Below are positions 1 through 11,214 of a stretch of 64,000 nt of DNA, piece after piece. Source of the DNA: Phoronis australis (taxonomy: Eukaryota > Phoronida > Phoronidae); the NCBI GenBank assembly GCA_002633005.1, contig NMRA01000174.1:158516-222515 (forward strand), given 5' to 3'. The first letter of the stretch is position 1. The number at the start of each line of letters is the position of its first letter. A program made the position numbers and the translations under genes. The notes under the pieces are model-generated. The model worked only from the letters and a program-made list of their open reading frames with translations. It ran no database searches and was not told the origin of the DNA.

Positions 1-1159
1 CAAGACTAAATTAGCAACAGAGATGTGATGTGATAAGCTGTCTCAAATTTCTTTTAAAAGACGTTTTCGGGACTGGGTGAGGAACTCAAGAAGTGAAGCT
101 TAATAATTGCCAAATGTATCAAAGAAATGGCATAAGAATATTTATTGAAACTAAAAAATGAATGACAGTTACAGAACACTCAGAATTCCACGTTATAGAC
201 ATACTGTTGTAGTTGTAGCGACAGCAGACGATAATGTAGGTCTAGTTCTTGGGGTGGTCTATTCCAATAGGGAGCGATGAATCAGCGCGGCTTTGCGTGA
301 TTTTGCATTTCACATCTTAAAGAGTTCCATAGCAACTCGAGTATGAGTGTCAGATTTGAGTACGTTTGGAGTCTACTCGAAATATGACATTAGATACGCT
401 TTTTTGAGTACGACTCCAGTGAGCACGATTTTGAGTATGAAATCTCGAGTATGAGTAGAGTCTGAGTACGGAGATTGGAGACCGGGCCCTGGTCTCAAGT
501 AATAATGGGACGTTAGTTTTTTCCCGGCCAAGCCTAGAAGTCACACCTATTTTGACTAATTTAAACAACTGATCACTAATTTCATTGCAGTATATCCCAT
601 AAATCAAAAATGACTTTGTGATGAAATATTGCTCACCCTTATTCCCACCTCTGTTTACATGATTAACTTTAGAATACACCTGTGTAAATAACCTTTCCCC
701 ATGCCATTTAAACTTGATGCCAGCTGGAGCATATCAAAAGATTGCTCACAGGAAATTTGAATAAATCATTTTTTTCAGTTATCTCAATATTTTAAAACAG
801 TTCTTGTTATTGCCATTGACTATGTGACACAAGCTTCAGTCTTCTATTCCGAACTTTTCATTTTGTTTGTCTTTTAATCAAATTTAACCAACTAATAACA
901 ACAACCGGTGATGATGGAGTGGCAGTGTAACTTTTCACTTAAGTTAAATTTAATTAAAATTATACAAAGAAGCATTACGAGAAGTGTCCTTGAAATCAAT
1001 ATTAAAATGTCGAATAATAATACCTCTATTAAAAAGTTTCCAAAGATTTTAAGAACCAAAAAGGCTTATAAAAATATCTTATGCAGAATAGAACTTTACT
1101 AAACAACAAATAACTAAATAAATAGACAATTTTAAAATAGCTGAATTAAAGCAACATAC
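1..1159 (-). other. Presumed intron of the MyTH4-like gene, left edge of window
   Basis: This stretch lies downstream of the donor site at 1159-1158 on the minus strand, so it should be intron 1 of the gene whose first coding exon is 2263-1160. I see no further exon in it. Positions about 340-480 contain a cluster of degenerate GAGTATGA/GAGTACGA units. About 478-496 is a near-perfect 19-bp palindrome centred on GGGCCC and flanked by GAGACC and GGTCTC. The rest is AT-rich with no recognisable feature. Confidence 0.4.
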
Positions 1160-2263
1160 CTTTTTGGAATTCTTTCCTTTCAACTTTCGTGACAGGTTAC
1201 TCCCGCCATCTTTGAAGTGAACATTAAAATACTTTGCAGCAAAGTCGAGCAATTCCTGATGATGCATACTAGCTGTCAGACTAAGGCTGTCCATGGATGC
1301 GCACGTCACGTGAATCGATTCCTCGCCGAAGCAACTCTCACCTTCCTGCTCCATGTCATAACAAAAACTGGTTGTCAGTTCTTGGTATTCCTCCGAACGC
1401 TTCATAATGTCGTTACTTTGCGTTATTAATTCATGACCATTTGAATAATTTATTCGACTTTCACTTTGATGAGCACCATTCGTGTTGTTGCCATTGTGCA
1501 AAATGGCATCATTTCTTTCCTTGTCTGTTTCCGCATCTGATCTGCAATGAATCAGTTGTTCTCCACAACTGGGTATCACCAATGTGTTTGTACTGTCCAT
1601 CATGGGTTTGTTTACATTCCAATTCTCCAGAGTGCCATTAGATAGATTTGCATTCCTCCTCATGTCCAAACTTTCATCATCGGGTATTAATTCATCCATA
1701 GCTCCCAAATGGTTTCCTCCTTGTTTATTGGCATCAACACCACAGACTTTACTAACCTGGCATCCACAATCATTTACATCAATAAGCATAAAATGAGGAC
1801 ACTGTCTACCATCAGTCATAGTTGGATTGCAACTTCCACCTGATCCACAGTTCTTCACATTTGGTTGTACAAACCTGGTGCACTGAGTCCCACATGTTGC
1901 TTTGTACCCTTGGTGAATATAATTAGCTGTGACATGCACAGCTGGTCCTCTCTCATTGATCTCAAATGTTGGAGTGTGACGCTGGTACCGACTTCTCTCA
2001 CCAGGGGACAGCATCTCCCCATCTACTTCATCATCAACATCATCATCAATGAAAGGAATGGATGCCAACAGACCAGCTTGTAGAAACATTCCTGAATGAC
2101 ACACTGCACTCATTCTATTAAGTCTTGCAGACTGAATAATTATATTTCCTCTGGCAGCTATGTGACCAGAATGCTGTCTTGGAATTTGCCAAACAGCAGA
2201 GCATGGGGATCTGTGACAGTTAATGGGGTCAAGATCTGAAGGCCTCAAAACAATTTCTGCCAT
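1160..2263 (-). CDS. First coding exon of an unidentified gene, possibly an unconventional myosin or other MyTH4 protein
   Basis: This is a long open frame of 368 codons starting at ATG (2263-2261), with an in-frame TAA 43 bases upstream (2308-2306), so this Met is the natural start if the exon is first. It ends AAG|GTATGT at 1160/1159, a perfect donor in phase 0; reading past it gives only 26 intron-like codons before a stop. Residues 1-330 look disordered: an acidic DDDVDDEVDGE run near residue 75, scattered cysteines at 125-175, and Asn/Ser-rich sequence after that. Near the end is LLDFAAKYFNVHF followed by a Lys-rich stretch. The motif FAxKYF plus basic residues is like the segment that leads into MyTH4 domains of myosins VII, X and XV; that link is from memory of the family and is not proven. 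No kinase, zinc-finger or membrane segment is visible. A possible acceptor CTTCAG|T at 2285 would place part of the 5' UTR in an upstream exon. The reading as a real exon is fairly secure; the family assignment is weak. Confidence 0.62.
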
Positions 2264-3929
2264 TGCCCAAACAATTTTGTGAAACTGAAGACTAGTGGAT
2301 GAATTTTACCATAGTAATTTGAAGAGTTCATGCAATGATGTAGTTTTTAGCTATAGGTGCCATGACATGGTGTAAAGAACAGCCTGGTTGCAGCATCTGA
2401 AACATAAATATGCAACAACTTTGTTAAATCATCAACAACATAACATGTTTGACACTGAATATAAAAAATGAAAAATGTGTAATATGAAAATGTCAATGAT
2501 GTTTTTTTGCCATGACGACCAACATCTTGATATAAAACTCATTATTATTGATAATGGTGTTTAAAACTGATCTTTACAGTCAACTAAATAACCATACCAA
2601 AGTCAGTTCATAACTAACTGAAGTCCAGTTAGTTTGTACTATTAAACTGAATGTTTTGAGTCAACCAAAATGAAAGCACTAAAAATTGATGAAAAATCAC
2701 AGATAGACTAAATTAAAGTCACAACTTTCTGATTTAAATGCCAATATTCAAATAACTAAGTTGAATGTAGAAATTCCGTAATTATAATTAGTTAGTATAA
2801 CAAGTTTTCAAAAATCTCCTATTTTGGCTACATAATGCTCAAATTTTACCATTTGCTTCTTGGCAGGTGCATGGTAACAGTGGAGTGCATTTTTGTGTTC
2901 TGAAGATTAGTTTGAAAAATTATATAGTCTGTGATACTGTGTCCTTAAGAAAACTTCATCACATATATTTTAAAATTCTTTTCCTCAATATGACTGAAAA
3001 ATGTTCATTTGACTGCAACAGCAGTTTGGTTAGTCACTGATAGTTCAGTTTACTTTACGGTAAAAACTCTCAATTTTAGGATGAACCAATTGCTAAAATT
3101 AGGCATCATTTCTACATTTTGGTAGCTTACATCATCGCAAATGTTCAAAGTTTCCCAAAACTTTGTTGTTGGCAACTGTACAGTACAAGGGATGCTAAAG
3201 TAGGGTAAAAGTTCCTGAAAAGTAGTTTTTGTTTAGGAAATTCCATGAAATAGAATTTCATGTTTTGACCATACTGTATTCCAAACTGAAGAATGTTTAT
3301 ACAGATGACAGGTCTTTCCTAAACACAGTCAATGGGTAGCACTGGCATCAGAATCGGGACCGGCATATCCATTGACTACCATAGCAATATTTTCCATACA
3401 GTATCAAGAAGGCATTTCAAGGGTTCTAGAATGAGGCTTGGGGGGGTTAACCCCTACCAAGGGAGTACCTCTCCCATATCCTTCCATGGCCGACTTTGCC
3501 GAACCAGTGTGAAAATTTAATGTGTGCGTGTGTAAGACTAATGATTCTTACTGTCTTATACAATATGAAAATGCTTGATATGTCATATACTGGTATGCAT
3601 GCATAAAGAGGGCAATGGTTGGTTATCCTAGATATTAAGTTTTCGAGTGAATTAAATTCTCAAGGTTCCAAATAATTATACATGCTTCACACCACACTGT
3701 TTGACAGTGTTACGAAAGGTAGCACTGTCAAATGTTGTTTAACCATTGACATGGCTTCTCATTGGTTAAAGTAATGAAACTGACGTCATCACATTCAGTT
3801 ATTACCATTGATTGAAATCTATTTGAAGCACAACGTGCCCAGAGCTGCAACCACGGAGTGACTGAAGGCCAGCAACCAGTACAGCTTCACCATTTATGTA
3901 ATTCATGTTTTTGTGGCCATTGACTCCAG
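2264..3929. other. Intergenic or 5' region with no recognised gene
   Basis: This is the upstream side of the exon at 2263-1160, so its promoter and any non-coding first exon should lie here or farther right. I see no TATA box in a convincing place, no CpG-rich block and no open frame longer than about 60 codons. The sequence is AT-rich and apparently single copy within the window. Confidence 0.4.
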
Positions 3930-4620
3930 CCATTTCCCATTCCATGACATCATTTTTCCGTTCATTGACTTTACCAGACGTAGAGGGTTGTGAGGTTTGA
4001 TAACATCTACCTTCTTTGTTAACAGCCAAATACAGTCTTTTGTCTGGTATACCCGTTGCAGACCAGGCGTACGTTCAGTAGACGCTAGGACCTACGCTAG
4101 GACCTAGCTAAATCCTAGTCAAAGTCACGTGTTCTCTTTGAAATGCATGGTAATATCTCACGTAATCTCGCGAAGTCTTGGTTTTTAGCGAGGTCCTAGC
4201 GTTACTGAACGGGAGGCAGGTGTGAACGCAGTCAAACCCAGAGCGAATTGGTACATTCGGAAAGAATAGATTGTCATAACTTTTGGCAATTCAAATACTA
4301 TACATGAACACCATTTGACGAAAATTTCAGAAATGCTATTGGTTTATGTTCAAATATGTAATGACTTAACTTTTATTTTTAGCAGCACAGCCCAGTCAGG
4401 CTAGATATGATCTTACTGGAGATCAGAGCAATTATCCAACAAAAGAGAGCTGGTCCTTCAACCATAAATACCAGAATGGAGTTGAGTCCGGTAAGATATT
4501 GGCTACAGGGGTGTTCTTCCCAACTTGTTGTTGGGCTATAGAATTTAACAAGTTGTGAGCAATAGGAAAACACCGTAATGAAGTGCAGATCAAACAACCC
4601 CTAGCTCCACTGTCAGATAA
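3930..4620. repeat. Repeat family C, copy 1 (interrupted by a small TIR element)
   Basis: This segment matches 10575-11150 at roughly 75-80 percent by eye, including TTTACCAGACG, the block CATTCGGAAAGAATAGATT, and the block GCACAGCCCAGTCAGGCTAG. Copy 1 is longer because a TIR element sits inside it at about 4070-4212. The minus strand of both copies keeps a short open frame of about 72-77 codons ending in the same residues (KIISSLTGLCC). The element type is unknown; no terminal repeats of its own could be found. Confidence 0.6.
4070..4212. mobile_element. Short TIR element (MITE-like) inserted in repeat C
   Basis: The left end reads CGTTCAGTAGACGCTAGGAC and the right end, reverse-complemented, reads CGTTCAGTAACGCTAGGACC, so the inverted ends match over about 20 bases with one indel. 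The left end also carries a second tandem copy of ACGCTAGGACCT. It is about 143 bp, non-coding, and absent from the matching position of repeat C copy 2 near 10732, where GACCAGGTGTAAAC is continuous. The exact target duplication is unclear because both flanks contain AGGC. Confidence 0.65.
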
Positions 4621-4943
4621 ATTCCTTGATGGCAAATAATTTATCTGGAATTTTTGGAAACTAGTATATAGTCAACAGATGGACACAATGAATCGTCACA
4701 CAAAGCTGACGGAGAATGATTCAGGCCGCGAACATCACTTCAGGAGTGGTGCAAAAACAATTAATTAGAACCACTTGAATTTAAGTAACTTGAAAAATTA
4801 TCTAGCATAACAAGAAAATCATAAATTAGCCAAAAACTAACACTAAAACTGGTTCAGTTGCTTTTAAAAGTCAAAGGCCTATATCCAAAATAATGATTTT
4901 TTCAAAGAAAATTTTTACTCACTTGTTTAACAAAGATTTGCAG

Positions 4944-5152
4944 TCGTTTACAATATACTCCATATAGCATTGAAATACTTTTTAGTCAACAGTTTGTTTT
5001 TTCAAACAGTATTTACTGATGAAATTACAGTTTTGTGGGTTCTTCGCACTCTCCGCAAAACAGGTTGAATCTGCCATTCACTGAAGAGCAGACAAGACGA
5101 TTACACTCTGCCAGGAATGACATTTGTAACATAGGTCTTTGATTTGATTTGG
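4944..5152 (+). repeat. Repeat family A fragment (internal part only)
   Basis: This segment matches the internal part of the full family A copies at 17950-18790 and 21772-22622, from TTTACAATATACTCC through CACTGAAGAGCAGAC to TTTGATTTGATTTGG. Neither G-rich terminus is present, so it is truncated at both ends. Confidence 0.65.
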
Positions 5153-6008
5153 TGGCATAAAGTTTTTATTTGGCGAAATAAATTTCGCCAAGTATGTTGC
5201 TTTTCCATCAAGTTTTTTTTGTTTGTTCGCATGATACAGGTCGCAAATTTTCGTCCTATCATCACGAAATTTATACATAACACGTAGTTTCAGAAGTACT
5301 GGAAGCCTATTGTTTTTCGTCATTATCGGATCCAAAATGGCGGATGTGGCGGCTATTTTGTTTTCATTTTAACATTCAAATGCTTCTGGAGGCTACATTT
5401 TTTATGTGTAGGGCTGAAAATCAGCACAATTATTGGACCGGACGTGCTCTGCATGTATACTGGAAATTGTTTACTTCATGTTAAAAATAGCGGAAATATG
5501 GGTACTTGCGCATGCAAACCTCGATTTCGGGAAAAAAGGTTTTCTCCTGTAGAGGGCGCATTATAGGACCAATTGCTTAAACATTTTTCAGGTATTAGTT
5601 TCTTATGACATGCTATTATACAGAGCTGAAAAACTAGAAGTTGCTTTCAGTCGTGCTGGAGTGCCACTTAAACGGGAAGAGAGAATGACGTGAATTTTTG
5701 CATGTGGATTCTTTGAAGTATATCCTTTCAAATGACCTCCAACAATTTTTTTCTCAGACTTACCATTTTCGAGATATTTGACTTTGAATTTCTTTAAAAA
5801 TAATGCAAAATTTCGTTTTTTTTGAAAAATTTATGGAATTGTGTGATACTATCAATTTAGATAGAGTTTTGGACGGGCTTTCAGAAGGTGTTTTCCATTT
5901 TTCGCTAGGACATCTACTTTTTGAACTATTCGAGATTTTCTGATAGCGCTGTTCCTTTGTTGAGCACTCTTACTGCATTGATGTTGGTTTAGCTTCTATT
6001 GAACAAGA
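5153..6008. other. No gene recognised; short minus-strand ORF and YY1-like box
   Basis: A minus-strand open frame starts with ATG at 5335 in a context reading CCAAAATGGCGG on the plus strand. That context resembles a YY1/Kozak-type start region. The frame runs 85 codons, but its second half overlaps the repeat A fragment, so I do not call it a gene. The rest (5340-6008) is AT-rich without recognisable features. Confidence 0.25.
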
Positions 6009-6303
6009 CTTTAGCCTATTTCTTACTGATTTATGACATCTAAGTTCGTCATATGAATGTTATGATGTTTGTTCATCATTGCCACCTCCATCAACATATT
6101 AGTCATCTTCGTCATCATCTTCGTCATCATCTCCGTCGTTGTCTTTTCAGTTAATTTCACCAAGTGTCGCTCAAGCCAGTAGCCTACTTCTTACTGATTT
6201 CTGACCTCTACGTTTGTCATGTGACTGTATTGTTCATCATCGCCACCATCGTCGTCATCTTTATCCGTCCCCATCTTTTCTGTTAATTTCATCTAGTGTC
6301 GCT
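6009..6303 (+). repeat. Imperfect tandem duplication with GTCATC-rich minisatellite
   Basis: Two adjacent units, about 6009-6172 and 6173-6303, both start TAGCCTA-TTCTTACTGATTT and both end near TGTCGCTC. Each contains a short run of TCATCT/TCGTCATC triplet-like units, longer in the first unit. No open frame spans the two units. Confidence 0.6.
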
Positions 6304-6314
6304 CTTCGTAGCGC

Positions 6315-6580
6315 TTTTATTTTTTCTGTTTTTTGCTTTCAAACTTGCCAAATCGACCCTCTTTAATTGCAAAAAAACAGGGAAAAGCCAGCCGTGTTCA
6401 CGGCCCAACTCATTGGTCCGACAAGTCAGCGTTTGTTCTATATTCAAATCGAGTTGACCTTGTGTAGACTGGATTGAGGGGGTAAAGTAGGTCATGGGTT
6501 GAGAGGGTCGAGGGTCTAAGAGGTTGTGGGTCAAGGGTGTCATGGGGAGTGGAGGTCAAGGGGGTTTTAGAACAATCCTT
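6315..6580 (+). repeat. Repeat family A fragment (right end)
   Basis: This is the right-hand third of family A: TTTCAAACTTGCC, a block starting CCCAACTCATTGGTCC, then CTTGTGTAGACTGG followed by a G-rich run of GGGTC/GGGTTG units ending GGTTTTAGAACAATCC. It is collinear with 18540-18790 and 22380-22622. The left side is missing. Confidence 0.7.
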
Positions 6581-8354
6581 TCAATTGGCTTGTGCTCCTG
6601 ATTCCAGGTATAGGTGGAGCTTCACGTGTACATTGAAGATACACCAAACACCATATGTGTAAACATGGCAACAGTTGACCAACAAGGAACAATATCCCTA
6701 AAAACAACATAGTATTCAAGATGGGTGTCCAAACAACCTTGACTGTGACATGTTACCAACAAATAAAACATGATTATAAGTGTTGACGTGTTTTGGTGCA
6801 CCACGCAGCAATGAAAATTAGGCTACAAGATAAAATGACCGCAACGTTTTGAATAACTCAACTGCTTTATTCTTTCTCAAGAGAATGGTGATTTAAAAAG
6901 TGAAGGACTTACATAGACTAAAAGTCCAAAGACATCCACTATGATTGACAGTGATGAAAAGAAAAAAAACTATGGTGCACCCAAAGAGGCTTAAGGTGGG
7001 ACACCACGTAATTCTCTATGAAATCTCTAACCCACAATAAATCATGATTGCCAAAAATGACAGGAAAATGGTGAATGTCAGCTAGACGAAATGTACAAGT
7101 ACTACTGTAATGTGATCAATCGTCTGACTGAAGACATGGTTAATCACATCCTTGCACTCAATTAAATTGGATAACATTATATCAGAAATATTGATTGTGA
7201 GCTGTTGAATTAATTTTGCCAAAGGAAGGACTTTCATGTTCAATTACTCCCGCGGCCCTCTTAATTTCGATCCGTGGTTGAAGTTAAACGTTCATGCTGA
7301 CTTAAGACGCTCGATCCCCTTAACAACTCGGCCTTGGCATGAAAAGCCCTCTAGTGAGAAGGGAAATATAGACTGTGCTATTTGGTTTGTTTCTTCATTA
7401 ATGCATTCTTACACAAGTCTGTCCCACTGAACAATTCAATGGGTTATTGAATTACTTTAATCCTGACATGAATGGTAAATATACTAGCATGTTACACTGA
7501 AGCCTGTACCTCAAAGCTGCATTTTTCTCTGCCTGTTAACTGTCATTGTTGAATTCTTAACCGAGGTGCTATGTGCGGGTTTAAAATTACTATGTTCATC
7601 CAAATGTGCCATCAAGCCAAGTCACAGGTAATGCGCACATCCACCATTTTCAAATCCACAATTCTAGGGTTGGCTTACACTAATCAAAAATCTGAAGAAT
7701 ATTATTGAGTAGATGATGATTTCAATGTTCTTGTTCATGCGTGCACCCAGTGGGGGCTCGGGGAGCTCAAACAAGCCCCCCCCCCGTTTGGCGAAGTGGG
7801 CAAAAAGGTTCGCCTCAGAAAAACAAAAACTCCAAAAAAGTAGAAAACGAGACAAATGTCCACTAAAAAGGCAGGAACTACCTAAATTCGACGATTGCAC
7901 AATTCATAGCCTCATACTTGTGAATGTACCCCATTTTAGTAAAATGAAGGTTCACATTCTCAAAAATTCGAGCCTTTCACTTTTTAGGCTGGGTGCGGGC
8001 ATGTTGTTGGTGACAGAAAAAAGAACACCTGATGTATCTTGATGAGGAATAGAATGTGAGATTCATTTCATGACAGTAAAAGGTTTAATTTGATTTTTGT
8101 TTTAGCTAACTAATCATGGAGATGTGCATCAGAAATTGCTTCAAAAACATGTGAACATAATTTTACAAGGTTAGTAGCAGTTGAAAAATGAAAACAGAGT
8201 AATTTCCACAATTATTTTGGCTGAAACTGTTGAGACTTTAGGAGTAAAAGTAGGAGTAGCAATGGGTGAATAATAATTTGAGAGAAAAAGTGGCAAGTAT
8301 TGAAACAGCTTAGGCAGGTAGAATGAGGCCCCAGTGGGCTGAGTGTGAAACGAT
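6581..8354. other. No gene recognised
   Basis: This is about 1.8 kb of AT-rich sequence with no splice-supported exon. Around 7740-7795 there is a locally GC-rich patch with a run of nine C, unlike its surroundings, possibly an old repeat end. Confidence 0.35.
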
Positions 8355-8560
8355 AATTATGTTCAAAATAATTGTCCCGAAAATAATAGGTACGTCGCAA
8401 GCTCCGTTTCCAGAGATACAAAGGAGACCGTGTATAGGCGATATAAGGTCATTTATTATGACTGATAAGGTACAGAAATATGATTGTACAAATAACATAA
8501 AGATAAAATAATAATCTCTGGAAAGATGGGCAATAAAAAGCGCCAGCACTCAGGTAAGAG
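8355..8560 (+). repeat. Repeat family B, copy 1
   Basis: This copy shares GCAAGCTCCGTTTCCAGAGA, GTCATTTATTATGACTGATA and TCTCTGGAAAGATGGGCAAT with 9001-9275 and with the inverted cluster at 25977-26475. It is non-coding; a minus-strand open frame recurs in all copies but seems to be only a by-product of repeat identity. Confidence 0.7.
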
Positions 8561-8839
8561 GAACCACCGAAAGGAGAGGGTGGTAGAGGGTGGGAAAAAT
8601 TGAAGAGAGATTAAACTCGAACCTAAGTGCTGCTAAAGCGAAGTACTGATGGCAGGAAACATAACTTTACTGAGAACAAAGGAGCCCTATGACACGTGAC
8701 AATCATCAGCCTATGGGAGCCAGGAGCTGACCAAACTCATGGCAGTAACACAAACGAACCAAAAGTGAGGCTGGAAATGGAACGTCCTAGTGCCTCGAGT
8801 GCAGAAGGACTGCATGCGAATCTACACAAGGGATTAAAG

Positions 8840-8998
8840 CAGGGGCGGATCCAGGATTTTGAGTTAGGGGGGTCCAGGGCAGAGTATTAGCCAGGATTTT
8901 GCCCGTCAGAAATTCGCACCCCCAAACTGCCAAATGGAATCTGGGAGAATTTTAGGGGGAGCCATGGACCCTTGGCCCCCCCTCTAAATCCGCTACTG
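8840..8998. mobile_element. 159-bp TIR element with 5-bp target duplication
   Basis: The ends are CAGGGGCGGATCCAGG (left) and, reverse-complemented, CAGTAGCGGATTTAGA (right), matching at 11 of 16 positions. It is flanked by TAAAG on both sides (8835-8839 and 8999-9003). Both inner flanks are G/C-rich homopolymer tracts. It is non-coding and non-autonomous. The CAGxxGCGGAT ends recall TIR elements common in marine invertebrate genomes; I do not assign a superfamily. Confidence 0.7.
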
Positions 8999-9000
8999 TA

Positions 9001-9275
9001 AAGGACCAGTCCGAAAGATGCGGGTATAAGTGGGACGAGTCCATATTCTCACATAAATATATTTAACGGGTGAAATATCATTTATGTTCGAAATATGTCC
9101 TGAAAATAATAGGTGCGTCGCAAGCTCCGTTTCCAGAGATACAAAGGAGACCGTGTATGGGCGATGAGGTCATTTATTATGACTGATATGGTACAGAAAC
9201 ATGAGTGTACAAATAACATAAAGATAAAATAACAATCTCTGGAAAGATGGGCAATAAAGAGCGCCACAAGAGATG
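9001..9275 (+). repeat. Repeat family B, copy 2
   Basis: This is a longer copy than the one at 8355. It includes a left part, from GGACCAGTCCGAAAGATG through GTGAGAATATG-like sequence and ATTTAAC, which is found again inverted at 26395-26475. It ends near GGCAATAAAGAGCGCCAC. It begins directly at the target duplication of the preceding TIR element. Confidence 0.7.
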
Positions 9276-9291
9276 TTGAATGTTAAGTGTT

Positions 9292-9697
9292 GTTCACACT
9301 ACAAGTTACCCTGGAACAAATTACTCCTGGAATGAGCTGTTGCTAAGGTTTAGTCAATGCTATGGTAAACCTAAATATTTTAGGACGCAATATGGCGGAC
9401 AAATAGAATTTCATTTTTTCAAGAGATATGTAGAATCAAATTAATTCTTTGCCACATGTTTAAGTTCTCTACCACAGCTACCATCAGGGATATCTTGAAA
9501 ATTGTAGGCATTCACAACAATAGTAGATGTTGCACCAAAAGGGTAACTTTGGCCATTACTTTCATCCGAAATTAGTGAGAACTTACTATTTTGTACTGGA
9601 GCAATTTGACACACATGTGACAACTTACCCCACCTTATCGAGGTAGGGTAACTTGTTCTAGGGTAAGTTGCCCCAGTTCAGGTAGTAGTGTGGAAAC
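9292..9697. mobile_element. Possible inverted-repeat element
   Basis: The left end has TTCACACTACAAGTTACCCT then GGAACAAATTAC. The reverse complement of the right end has TTCCACACTACTACC and further in CAACTTACCCTAGAACAAG. These are similar ordered motifs with an indel, which suggests degenerate terminal inverted repeats around a 400-bp non-coding body. No target duplication was found. Confidence 0.35.
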
Positions 9698-10574
9698 ACA
9701 GCTGCAGACAAGGCAGAGAAATTACCAGCTGTCACTTGCTCAGTAATGTACACATAGGTGTGGAGAATATTAACTTTTGCACCAAAATATGTCTCAAGGT
9801 ATATGGTGTCTAGTGTGGACGCTGGGGCTTAACAGACAGCAAGCTGTTTTAGGGTAACTAGGGTGCAGGAAAAAACAAAACTGACGAGCTACTTTACTTC
9901 CAAACAAATAAATGGGTAGGTATCACAATGTTCCAGTTGTACCCATCAAAAATGGATTTGAGTGCCCCCAAGGATAATTACATTAGCAATTGCAATCGTT
10001 ATTAGCATTTTTGTTTCTAGCGAAAGTACAACACCACACAGTTAGCCACTTATAATTACAGTAAGTTATAATGAGGATTAGATCGTGTCGTCTGGACAGT
10101 GGTTAGGGATCCAACAAAGTTGACCAAATTGCAAGAAGATGTACCCCGTAACATGTTACTTTATATACTTAAGCCAATCATAATGGGTATTACCATGAAA
10201 GCATGACCACCTGGCAGTCATGTGTGCGGCTAGCATACTCAATCCACTGTAAGATATGTTTGTGCACCAGAGACTGGAAATATCTACTATATCTATTTGA
10301 CCAATAATGGGCCCTAACTTTTTTGCTCGGAAAGGTGATCCTTCTCAGTGACATATCTATCACAGTGCCCTCGATTGACAATTATTTTTCCACAGGAGAG
10401 AGCAGGGAGAATCATACCCACTAGCTCAGAGACAATACACTAACACAGTGTGACAGTAGTGGCAGCAGCTTTCATGAACAGGGTGTTTTTTTTTGCAGTT
10501 TTGCACCACCCTTCAGTTATACATTTCCCAAATGATTCCTTGTGTAAGTAAATTCAATCATGATTGCACGACCC
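9698..10574. other. No gene recognised
   Basis: The sequence is AT-rich with short open frames only. I see no splice-supported exon or repeat shared with the rest of the window. Confidence 0.35.
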
Positions 10575-11150
10575 CAGACAGCATTTTCCCGTTCAGTAAC
10601 TTTACCAGACGAAGAGGGGTTCTGGGCGTGTGATACCATCTATTAACTTCTTTGTTAACTGCCAAGCAGAGTCTTTTGTCTGTTATGACAACAGGCATGC
10701 CAATAATCAACCAGACTTATTACAGACCAGGTGTAAACACTGTCGAACCCCGTCGAGTGAATTGGCACATTCGGAAAGAATAGATTATCGTGACTTCGGT
10801 TGCAGTGGGGCGATTTTGGCGATTCAAAAACTAAACATGATCACCATTTGACGAGGATTTCAGAAATGCTATTGGTTATATGTTATAACTTAGCTTTTAT
10901 TTTTAACAGCACAGCCCAGTCAGGCTAGATATGATCTTATTGAAGATTAGAGCAATTATCAAACAAAGGAGAGCTGACCCTCCAAACATGAATTCCAGAA
11001 TGGAGTTAATTAGTCTTGTAAGATGTTGGATACAGGGGTAAACTTCCCAACTTTTTGTTGGGCTATAGAATCGAACAAGTTGGGAGCAACGGGAAAACGC
11101 CGTAATGTTCTTCTTAAGGAAATGCAAGTCATGCAAAACCTATCCATCTG
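10575..11150. repeat. Repeat family C, copy 2
   Basis: This copy is collinear with 3930-4620 but lacks the TIR insertion found there. It carries the same minus-strand open frame tail (KIISSLTGLCC near 10905). It is followed directly by a separate repeat (family E) at about 11215. Confidence 0.6.
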
Positions 11151-11214
11151 AGCAGCATGCTTCATCATGCACTTTCTAGTGGAGTTCACCCCTGCAACTG
11201 TATGCAGGTAATTC

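Noticed and set aside
1217-2083. Plus-strand open frames opposite the left-edge exon
   Set aside because: Antisense shadows of the 1160-2263 minus-strand exon.
5160-5335. Minus-strand ORF starting MDPIMTKNNRLP with a YY1/Kozak-like context
   Set aside because: The frame runs into a repeat A fragment and has no donor before it; the peptide is not recognised.
8310-9267. Recurrent minus-strand ORF reading ALFIAHLSRDCYFIFMLFVHS in family B copies
   Set aside because: It recurs because the DNA repeats; copies have different ends and stops, no start context and no known domain, so it is not treated as a gene.
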